Of a stretch of DNA of 5,181 bases, positions 1 through 5,181 are shown piece after piece; the stretch's first letter is position 1, and each line of letters starts with the position of its first letter. The notes under the pieces were generated by a model, which saw only the letters and a program-made list of their open reading frames with translations, was not told where the DNA came from and did not search any database. The stretch comes from Pseudofrankia asymbiotica. GTDB lineage: Bacteria; Actinomycetota; Actinomycetes; Frankiales; Frankiaceae. The position numbers and the translations under genes were made by a program. Where the stretch lies: NCBI RefSeq assembly GCF_001983105.1, contig NZ_MOMC01000110.1:11955-17135 (forward strand), read 5' to 3'.

Positions 1-116
1 GTTCGTCAGGACCGTCAGGGCGCGTCTTCGCGCCGACCGGGCCCGGCGGCGCGGCCGTCGCCTCTCCCACCTGTCGTCTCGTTCTCCTTCACGTCTGTCA
101 CGGGGGTTCAGCGGAA
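1..116. other. Leader region upstream of the MoxR gene, no recognisable gene
   Basis: No protein family is recognisable here. All three forward frames are open from the window edge up to or beyond 116, so stop codons cannot show whether the 3' end of an upstream gene is present. The MoxR frame itself stays open to the left edge but has no ATG, GTG or TTG codon before 117. A pyrimidine-rich stretch runs from about 60 to 100. A G-run at 102-106 is the only purine-rich candidate ribosome-binding site, ten bases before the MoxR start. I see no convincing -35/-10 pair, though actinobacterial promoters are often hard to recognise by eye. Confidence 0.5.
19..34. terminator. Small GC hairpin, possible terminator of an upstream gene
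   Basis: GGCGCG at 19-24 pairs perfectly with CGCGCC at 29-34 around a TCTT loop, giving a six-base-pair GC-only stem. It is followed at 37-46 by the palindrome CCGGGCCCGG. There is no T-tract. Actinobacterial terminators often lack one, but hairpins this short also arise by chance in DNA of this GC content. It could mark the end of an upstream transcript or be without function. Confidence 0.2.
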
Positions 117-1103
117 ATGGACATAACCGGGTTCGCGACAAACTTTCGTAAGGTCGCGAGCAACATCGAACAGGTCATCCACGGAAAGCCTGAGCAGGTG
201 GAGCTCGCCCTGGTGTGTCTTTTCGCGAAGGGCCATCTGCTGATAGAGGACACCCCGGGGCTCGGCAAGACCAAGCTGGCCAAGGCGCTGGCGAACTCGA
301 TCCACTCCGAGGTCAGGCGCATCCAGTTCACGCCTGACCTCCTGCCGACGGACATCACCACCAGGACGGTCTACGACCGGGAGGCGAGGACCTACCGGTT
401 CGAGCGCGGCCCCGTCTTCGCGAACGTCGTCATCGCCGACGAGATCAATCGGGCGTCACCGAAGACCCAGTCGGCCCTGCTCGAGGTGATGGAGGAGCAG
501 CAGGTCAGCCTCGGCGGCGAGACCGAGCCGGTACCCGACCCCTTCATCGTGCTGGCCACGCAGAACCCGCTCGACACCGCCGGTACGTACGCGCTGCCCG
601 AGGCCCAGCTCGACCGGTTCCTGATGCGGATCAGCATGGGCTATCCGGACCTCGACGACGAGCTGGCGATCCTGCAGGAGGACTCCCAGGCGCCCGCCGC
701 GCCGTCGATGCCGTTGGTACCGCCCGTCCTCGGCGCCCCCGACGTCGTCGCCATGGCGAAGCTGGCCCGTGCCCGAGTTCTGATCACGTCGCCGCTCTCC
801 CGGTACATCGCGGAGATCACCAGAATGACCCGCGTCATCGCGGACGACGGCGGTCGCGGGGTGGACGGCGCGGCCGCGCGGATCGCCGTCGGCGCGAGCC
901 CACGCGGCACGGTCGCGCTCGCCCGGGCGGCCCGGGTCTACGCCGCGTCGCGGGAACGCGACTACGTCCGGCCCGAGGACGTCGCCGAACTGGCCGTGCC
1001 GGTCCTCGCCCACCGCCTGGTGCTCGCGCAGGGCGTCGACCAGACCCATGTCTCCGAGGAGGCCGTCGCCCAGGTCCTGCGCATGGTCCCACCGCCGCGT
1101 TAG
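117..1103 (+). CDS. MoxR family AAA+ ATPase
   Basis: This 328-residue protein has the usual length of a stand-alone MoxR ATPase. Its ATP-binding core (AAA_3 family, about residues 38-170) shows the Walker A motif EDTPGLGKT at 44-52, with K51 and T52, and Walker B VVIADE at 104-109, with D108 and E109. Sensor 1 is N150 in ATQNP, the LPEAQLDRF box lies at 160-168 with arginine-finger candidate R167, and sensor 2 is GASPRG at 259-264. The AAA lid covers about residues 230-320. No catalytic residue is missing. MoxR proteins are cytoplasmic ring ATPases that remodel partner proteins, often with a vWA-domain protein. Here the following genes are not the common DUF58/transglutaminase companions but an EAD-pentapeptide membrane protein and a TIR-CHAT protein, suggesting a regulatory or assembly role in a conflict system. 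ATG 117 is the first possible start in this frame within the window. The family call is near certain; the specific role is inferred. Confidence 0.95.
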   Translation: MDITGFATNFRKVASNIEQVIHGKPEQVELALVCLFAKGHLLIEDTPGLGKTKLAKALANSIHSEVRRIQFTPDLLPTDITTRTVYDREARTYRFERGPVFANVVIADEINRASPKTQSALLEVMEEQQVSLGGETEPVPDPFIVLATQNPLDTAGTYALPEAQLDRFLMRISMGYPDLDDELAILQEDSQAPAAPSMPLVPPVLGAPDVVAMAKLARARVLITSPLSRYIAEITRMTRVIADDGGRGVDGAAARIAVGASPRGTVALARAARVYAASRERDYVRPEDVAELAVPVLAHRLVLAQGVDQTHVSEEAVAQVLRMVPPPR

Positions 1104-1110
1104 CGCGGCG
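1093..1110 (+). other. Perfect hairpin enclosing the MoxR stop codon
   Basis: CGCCGCG at 1093-1099 pairs perfectly with CGCGGCG at 1104-1110. The four-base loop TTAG (1100-1103) contains the TAG stop codon of the MoxR gene. The seven-base-pair stem is GC only and overlaps the first unit of the tandem array that follows. It could slow ribosomes or RNA polymerase, or protect the mRNA end. There is no T-tract, so I do not call it a terminator. Chance formation in GC-rich sequence is possible. Confidence 0.4.
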
Positions 1111-1171
1111 CGTGCCGTAGCGGCGGCGCGTGCCCGTAGCGGCGGCGCGTGCCCGTAGCGGCGGCGCGTGC
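1101..1171 (+). repeat. Tandem 19-bp repeat array, about 3.8 units, starting at the MoxR stop codon
   Basis: The unit TAGCGGCGGCGCGTGCCCG is present in two identical adjacent copies at 1118-1136 and 1137-1155. A shortened 17-bp version precedes them at 1101-1117, and a fourth copy matches for its first 16 bases at 1156-1171. The TAG at the start of the first unit is the stop codon of the MoxR gene. Unit lengths of 17 and 19 are not multiples of three, so the array does not encode a peptide repeat in any one frame and is best read as non-coding. Small internal stems can form, for example CGGC/GCCG at 1106-1117. After the array, CCGGC at 1186-1190 can pair with GCCGG at 1196-1200. Replication slippage is the likely origin. 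Confidence 0.85.
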
Positions 1172-1283
1172 GGCCCGTCGCGTGGCCGGCCCTGTGCCGG
1201 GTGCCGCCCGCCGGTCGACGGCCGCGATCCGCCCAGACCGTCCCATCAGCCACTCGCCGCGGCCGACGCCAGGCGGCGCCTCA

Positions 1284-1289
1284 AAGGAC
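1284..1289 (+). promoter_or_regulatory. Ribosome-binding site that fixes the start of the EAD-pentapeptide gene
   Basis: AAAGGA lies six bases before ATG 1296 and is the only good Shine-Dalgarno-like sequence in the gap. It favours ATG 1296 over ATG 1305 (spacing 15). It also favours it over in-frame GTG 1149, which lies inside the repeat array and would add 49 Ala/Arg/Pro-rich residues ahead of the conserved domain. Confidence 0.75.
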
Positions 1290-1295
1290 AGCCCC

Positions 1296-2780
1296 ATGCC
1301 ACTCATGGACATTCCCATCACCGTCCTCGACCGCAACGCGCTGCGTGACGCGGCCGTCGAACTGGCCGACACGCAGGACGAGATCGAGCGGGTCCTCGAC
1401 GAGATCGGCTTTCCCAGCCGGTCCCGGCCGGACATCGACGGCCCGCCGGACCAGGCCTGGCGGCGGATCTTCCACGAGTTCGACGACGGCGCGATCGACG
1501 CGCCGTACACGAAGCTGCTCACCGCGCTCACCCGGCGGTCCGCGGACCACGAGGTGATCGCGCGGCTGCTCACCACATATCCCACTTCCACCGTGGGTTC
1601 CACGGCGAGCGGCCCGGTACCTGGCCGTACGTCCGACGACCGTGGGGTCTCCGGCTGGGAAGGCCCGTACGACCCGATGCCGGCGCCGACACCCGCGCCG
1701 GCCGGAGCCGGACCGGGCGCGGGCCGATCGGCCAGGACGCGCCTCGGCCTGGACGCACTCGCCGCGGCGCCAGCCGGGGAGCGCTCGCGTCGACGGGCCC
1801 ACTGGGCGCCAGCGGCCGTGATCGCGGTGGCCCTGGTCGTGATCGTCGCCGCCGTGGCGGTGGTCGCCGTCGTGCTGTCAGGGAACACCTCCACCGCCTC
1901 GGAGCCCGGCCCGGGCGGCACGGGTACGACGCAGCCGGCAAAGGATCCGGAGGAACGGCTGACCACCGCCGAGCGGCAGCTGACGGCGACGGACCCGAAC
2001 GAACGACGCGCCGGCGTGCGTGCCCTGCTGGGCCTGGCCCGCGACGAACCCGGGATGAAACAGAACGTGTGCGGCGACCTGCAGGACTTCGCCAAGGGAT
2101 CCCTGCGCTGGAACGCCGAAAGCGACCGGCACCAGGGCATCAACATCGCGGATCTCAGTGTCAGGACCCCCGACGGCTATGCCGCACTCAACGGTCTGAG
2201 TGACACAGGATGCGGGAGCTTCGGTCCAGGGACCATCGCCATGGAACGCATGGACCTGCGTGCGTGGAAGGGCCTGCATCCGAACCTCGCCGGCCAGTTG
2301 ATCACTGACTCGCATCTGGGGAACTCCGACCTGAACTCGGCGAACTTCTCCGCCGGCAGCCTGAACGGCGACGTGCTGCAGTACGCCCGTATGCGGAACG
2401 CGAACCTGTCCGGCACGGCGATGCGCGGCTGCAACCTGGAATATGTCCGGCTCTCAGACGCGATAATGACCAATGCCGACCTCAGCCCCAACGTCGACAG
2501 GACGACCAATCTCAGTCACGCGCAGCTCGACGGTGTCGACCTCACCGGAGCCAATCTGAGCGGCACGAAGATGGGGAGCGTCTCGTTCACCGCGCCGACC
2601 GGCACGACGCAGCACACGGCGAAGCTGGTGGGCGCCAACCTGACCGGCGCGCATCTGGAGGGCGCCGACCTGCGGTTCACCGACCTGACCGGCGCCCAGC
2701 TGTCCGGCGCCTCCGCCGACGGGTCGACCCGGTGGCCGACCGGTTTCGACCCACGCTCGCACGGAGTCCGGGTCTCGTGA
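1296..2780 (+). CDS. EAD1-like adaptor domain, transmembrane helix and pentapeptide-repeat protein
   Basis: The protein has 494 residues. Residues 5-97 look like an effector-associated domain of the EAD1 type, a small helical death-like fold. The supporting pattern is an LADT..EIERVLDEIGFP helix, W55 in a QAWRRIF helix, an LL..L helix and a closing LLTTYP. A Pro/Gly/Ala-rich linker (98-165) leads to RSRRR and a hydrophobic helix at 173-194. By the positive-inside rule the EAD is cytoplasmic and the rest outside. Residues 219-266 form a charged helical segment like those that precede pentapeptide repeats in actinobacterial proteins. From about 318 to 480 there are pentapeptide repeats of A(D/N)LSG type, such as NANLSG, GANLSG, GANLTG and GADLRF, interrupted near 430-440, with a typical WPTGFD tail. 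It has three cysteines, C259, C306 and C379, all on the predicted outer side. EADs are known to join adaptor and effector proteins through like-with-like contacts. A receptor or scaffold role is inferred. The pentapeptide call is firm; the EAD call rests on pattern only. Confidence 0.85.
   Translation: MPLMDIPITVLDRNALRDAAVELADTQDEIERVLDEIGFPSRSRPDIDGPPDQAWRRIFHEFDDGAIDAPYTKLLTALTRRSADHEVIARLLTTYPTSTVGSTASGPVPGRTSDDRGVSGWEGPYDPMPAPTPAPAGAGPGAGRSARTRLGLDALAAAPAGERSRRRAHWAPAAVIAVALVVIVAAVAVVAVVLSGNTSTASEPGPGGTGTTQPAKDPEERLTTAERQLTATDPNERRAGVRALLGLARDEPGMKQNVCGDLQDFAKGSLRWNAESDRHQGINIADLSVRTPDGYAALNGLSDTGCGSFGPGTIAMERMDLRAWKGLHPNLAGQLITDSHLGNSDLNSANFSAGSLNGDVLQYARMRNANLSGTAMRGCNLEYVRLSDAIMTNADLSPNVDRTTNLSHAQLDGVDLTGANLSGTKMGSVSFTAPTGTTQHTAKLVGANLTGAHLEGADLRFTDLTGAQLSGASADGSTRWPTGFDPRSHGVRVS
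2763..2780 (+). promoter_or_regulatory. GTGA start/stop overlap with ribosome-binding site, translational coupling
   Basis: GGAG at 2763-2766 lies ten bases before GTG 2777. That GTG overlaps the TGA stop of the preceding gene in the tetranucleotide GTGA (2777-2780). Such overlaps normally mean that ribosomes finishing the first gene restart on the second, tying their expression levels. An in-frame GTG at 2732 would add 15 residues encoded inside the preceding gene and outside the TIR domain, and it is less likely. Confidence 0.7.
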
Positions 2781-5107
2781 GCACGCCGGCCGAGGGAGAG
2801 GAATCCGACCGGCGTCGTCCTCGGCCGGCGGCGCCCGGCCGCACGCAGTTCTTCATCGCCAATGCGGAGGCGGACCGGGACTGGGCCGACTGGATCTCCT
2901 GGCAGCTGGAGAGCGCCGGGTACTCGCTGACGAACCCCGGCTGGCAGGCCGTGGCGGGAATGAACCTGCTGGACGTCATCGACAAGGCGCTGCGGCACGC
3001 CGAACGGACGATCGCGGTCGTCTCGGAGACGTATCTCCACTCGGATGGGGAACAGGTCGGACGGAGCGTCCCCGGCGACCGCGCCGGTGTGCGGAACGCC
3101 GTGATTCCGATCAGGGTGGAGAACGTCCCCATGACCGGCCTGTTCGAGAACGTCACCTCGATCGACCTGTTCGACGTCACTGCCCAGGAGGCCGAGAAAC
3201 GCCTGCCGACCGGCATCGCCCAGGCGTTGAAGGGGAACGCTCGCCCGACCGCCAAGCCTCGCTTTCCCGGACGGAAGCCCGCGTTCCCTGGGACGCCGTC
3301 GACGGACCACCCCCAGCGGCGCCCGGCCGCGCGACGTAGCGCCGATCCCCCCGCCGAGGCGGTCCCGCGGCCCTCGAAGGAGCCTCAGCGACAGCCGCGG
3401 CCCAGCCCAGCACCAACGCGGCCACCGGCACCGGTCGACGCCCACGTGCGGACCTATCGAGACTTCGAGATGGTCCTTCGGCGCGACGACGACGACCACT
3501 ATCTGCTCCGATACACCGACCCGCGGCGCGGTGTCTGGACCGCGCCGGTCACGCTCAGGTCGTCCTCCCCCGAGCTCACCCGGTTTCTGAGCCATCTGGC
3601 CAGCCCACGTCGGTCGTCCACGGGCCGTCTGGGCGACGCCGAGAACGAGGCCCGCGAGTTCGGCTCGGCGCTGTTCACCTCCCTGTTCCACGACGAGGTC
3701 CGGTCCGCGCTGCGCGCCAGCCGGCGAGCCGCGGAGAGCGCCGGCGCCGGGCTGCGCATCAGGCTGCGGCTCGAGGCCTGCCCGGAGCTGAGCGACCTGC
3801 CGTGGGAGTTCATGTTCGGCGAGGAGGACGGCGGCTTTCTCGCGCTGTCGGAATGGACGCCGCTCGTGCGTGGGCTCAACGGAGCCCGCGTGCCGCCACC
3901 GCTGGCGGTCGCCGGGCCGCTGCGCCTCCTGGTGCATGTGGCGAGCCCGGTCGACTACCACCGCGTGGACGCCGCCGCGGAGGTGAGACGACTCAGCAGG
4001 GCACTACGCGCCAGCCACGCCCACGGCTACCCCGTCGAGGTGTCGAAGACCTCCGGCGGAACGCTGGAGGACCTGCAGGACGCGCTGCGGGACGGCACGT
4101 ACCACGTGTTCCACTACATCGGCCACGGCGTACGCGGGGACGACGCGACCGGGGACGGGCATCTGGTGTTCGAGGGCGCCAACCGTCTCGCGCGCGCCGT
4201 CTCCGGCACCGAACTCGCCCAGCTGCTCGGTGACCACCGCACGCTCCGGCTCGCCGTTCTCAACGCCTGCGAGGGCGCACGCGCGACCAGCGCGGACCCG
4301 TTCGCCGGGGTGGCCCAGGCGCTGATCAGGCAAGGGGTACCGGCCGCCGTCGCGATGCAGTTCGAGGTCACCGACGCCGCGTCGGTCGTGTTCGCCCGTG
4401 AGTTCTACGAGACGATCGCGGCCGGCCTGCCGGTGGAGGCCTCGGTCACCGCCGCTCGCAAGGCTCTGCGCAGCAGCGACGGTGTCCTCTGGGGCACCCC
4501 CGTCCTTCATCTCAAGGCGGGCGTCAACGAGATCTTCTCGATCACCCGGCAACGGCCACGCCCCAGGCGAGCCATACTCGCCGCGGGAGTCGCCTGCGCG
4601 ATGCTGGCCGTCGCGGTGGGAGCGTATTTCCTGCTCGGGGGCCCGCACGGTCGAAGCGCGGGCCCGCACCCCGCGGCGCCGACCCTGTCGGACCTGCGGG
4701 TGGAGCAGACACGCGTCGACTCGACCGGCACCGTGCGGGTCCGCACCCTGTCCACGGCGGTCTTCATCCGCTGGCTGCAGAAGGGGCGGTCGTCTTCTGG
4801 TCAGCGTGTCGAGGCGGTCGCCGAGATCTTCCGGCCGGATGGCGCGTCCGAGCTGCGTCCGCTGACCGAGCCCCTGAACGAGAACGACGCCACCGGATCC
4901 GAGAATGATCCCATCGAGTGGCGCGCCACCTTCGCCGGCGCTCCCGCGGACGCGAACAAGGTCATCATCACCATCGTCCTGGCCGACCCGGACACCGAGA
5001 ACGCCATCAAGGCCGCGAGGGAGGGCGGCACTCCCCTGCGGTCCGAGCTCACGAACGGGCTCGGATCGTCCCTCCAGGTGACGCTCACGCTCGCTCCGGA
5101 CAGCTGA
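2777..5107 (+). CDS. TIR-CHAT protease fusion with a transmembrane helix and extracytoplasmic C-terminal domain
   Basis: The protein has 776 residues from GTG 2777. A TIR domain (TIR_2-like) spans about 23-152. It opens with FFIANAEADRDWADWISWQLESAGYS-type strand and helix, then W56, GMN at 61-63, RTIAVVSETYL at 77-87 and the late strands IPIRVE and IDLF. A Pro/Arg-rich linker covers about 155-222. A conserved lead-in (227-330) runs into a CHAT caspase-like protease (about 330-590) with LPWEF at 341-345, HYIGHG at 446-451 (catalytic H450) and NACEG at 496-500 (catalytic C498), ending in WGTPVLHL. After the basic stretch RQRPRPRR comes a transmembrane helix at about 599-620. Residues 621-776 are unrecognised and predicted outside. 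TIR domains sense signals or destroy NAD+, and CHAT proteases cleave partner proteins. An effector role in cell suicide or defence is inferred. The Walker-like region of the neighbouring MoxR could control it. The TIR segment 88-104 departs from the family's usual pattern. Domain calls are firm; substrates are unknown. Confidence 0.92.
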   Translation: MSTPAEGEESDRRRPRPAAPGRTQFFIANAEADRDWADWISWQLESAGYSLTNPGWQAVAGMNLLDVIDKALRHAERTIAVVSETYLHSDGEQVGRSVPGDRAGVRNAVIPIRVENVPMTGLFENVTSIDLFDVTAQEAEKRLPTGIAQALKGNARPTAKPRFPGRKPAFPGTPSTDHPQRRPAARRSADPPAEAVPRPSKEPQRQPRPSPAPTRPPAPVDAHVRTYRDFEMVLRRDDDDHYLLRYTDPRRGVWTAPVTLRSSSPELTRFLSHLASPRRSSTGRLGDAENEAREFGSALFTSLFHDEVRSALRASRRAAESAGAGLRIRLRLEACPELSDLPWEFMFGEEDGGFLALSEWTPLVRGLNGARVPPPLAVAGPLRLLVHVASPVDYHRVDAAAEVRRLSRALRASHAHGYPVEVSKTSGGTLEDLQDALRDGTYHVFHYIGHGVRGDDATGDGHLVFEGANRLARAVSGTELAQLLGDHRTLRLAVLNACEGARATSADPFAGVAQALIRQGVPAAVAMQFEVTDAASVVFAREFYETIAAGLPVEASVTAARKALRSSDGVLWGTPVLHLKAGVNEIFSITRQRPRPRRAILAAGVACAMLAVAVGAYFLLGGPHGRSAGPHPAAPTLSDLRVEQTRVDSTGTVRVRTLSTAVFIRWLQKGRSSSGQRVEAVAEIFRPDGASELRPLTEPLNENDATGSENDPIEWRATFAGAPADANKVIITIVLADPDTENAIKAAREGGTPLRSELTNGLGSSLQVTLTLAPDS

Positions 5108-5130
5108 TCGCGCCCTCGTTCCTCCTCCCG

Positions 5131-5164
5131 CCCGGCCCCGCCGTGCTATCCGACAAAGGCCGGG
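5131..5164 (+). terminator. Weak terminator-like inverted repeat after the TIR-CHAT gene
   Basis: CCCGGCC at 5131-5137 can pair with GGCCGGG at 5158-5164 around a 20-base loop that includes the only AT-containing patch nearby. It starts 23 bases after the stop codon. An alternative six-base pairing is GCCCCG 5135-5140 with CGGGGC 5161-5166. There is no T-tract, and the long loop makes it a weak structure. The position is right for the end of the operon, but a chance match is quite possible. Confidence 0.25.
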
Positions 5165-5181
5165 GCGGCGCCGAGGGTGCG

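Noticed and set aside
1101..1171. Tandem units considered as a CRISPR array or an operator array
   Set aside because: The units are directly adjacent without spacers, so it is not CRISPR. They are not palindromic as a whole, and no regulator gene is nearby to suggest operator sites.
1149..1295. N-terminal extension of the EAD protein from in-frame GTG 1149
   Set aside because: The extension starts within the tandem repeat, encodes Ala/Arg/Pro-rich sequence unlike the EAD, and has no ribosome-binding site, whereas ATG 1296 has AAAGGA six bases upstream.
1130..1348. Small forward open frame of 72 codons in the intergenic gap
   Set aside because: Starts inside the repeat array, overlaps the real EAD start in another frame, and has Arg/Pro/Ala-rich low-complexity translation with no ribosome-binding site.
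1100..2146. Long open frame on the minus strand (348 codons) covering the gap and the N-terminal half of the EAD gene
   Set aside because: Low-complexity Ser/Arg/Ala translation, antisense to the EAD and transmembrane coding region, and it runs through the tandem repeat array. Explained as a composition artefact.
2732..2776. Upstream GTG start for the TIR-CHAT protein
   Set aside because: It would add 15 residues encoded by the end of the preceding gene. GTG 2777 forms the typical stop/start overlap and has GGAG ten bases before it.
2516..3961. Long open frame on the minus strand (481 codons) opposite the EAD and TIR-CHAT genes
   Set aside because: Its translation is rich in Arg, Gly and Pro with no recognisable domain, and it lies antisense to two genes with clear conserved motifs. 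Long antisense open frames are expected in DNA of this GC content.

Overview
The window is very GC-rich throughout, with a strong preference for G or C at third codon positions. It carries families typical of multicellular actinomycetes (MoxR ATPase, pentapeptide repeats, TIR and CHAT domains), which points to a filamentous actinobacterium. A Frankia-like organism is a reasonable guess from the architecture, but the sequence alone does not settle genus.

All three real genes lie on the + strand and fill nearly the whole window. Positions 1-116 are a leader with no recognisable gene and one small hairpin. A MoxR-type AAA+ ATPase follows (117-1103). Next is a 192-base gap that holds a short tandem array of 19-bp units. 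The array begins exactly on the MoxR stop codon. The second gene (1296-2780) encodes a cytoplasmic death-like adaptor domain (EAD1-like), a transmembrane helix and an extracytoplasmic pentapeptide-repeat domain. Its stop codon overlaps the start of the third gene (2777-5107), which encodes TIR, a Pro/Arg-rich linker, a CHAT caspase-like protease, a transmembrane helix and an unrecognised C-terminal domain. The last 74 bases hold only a weak terminator-like inverted repeat.

The best reading is a candidate biological-conflict (immune or programmed-death) cassette. The MoxR ATPase would act as an NTP-dependent switch. The EAD-TM-pentapeptide protein would be a membrane receptor or adaptor. The TIR-CHAT-TM protein would be the membrane-tethered effector. 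EAD, CHAT, TIR and MoxR modules are known to co-occur in such actinobacterial and cyanobacterial systems, but the particular three-gene arrangement and the domain order of the third protein deserve attention. Whether a vWA protein or a partner protein with a matching EAD lies just outside the window cannot be seen.
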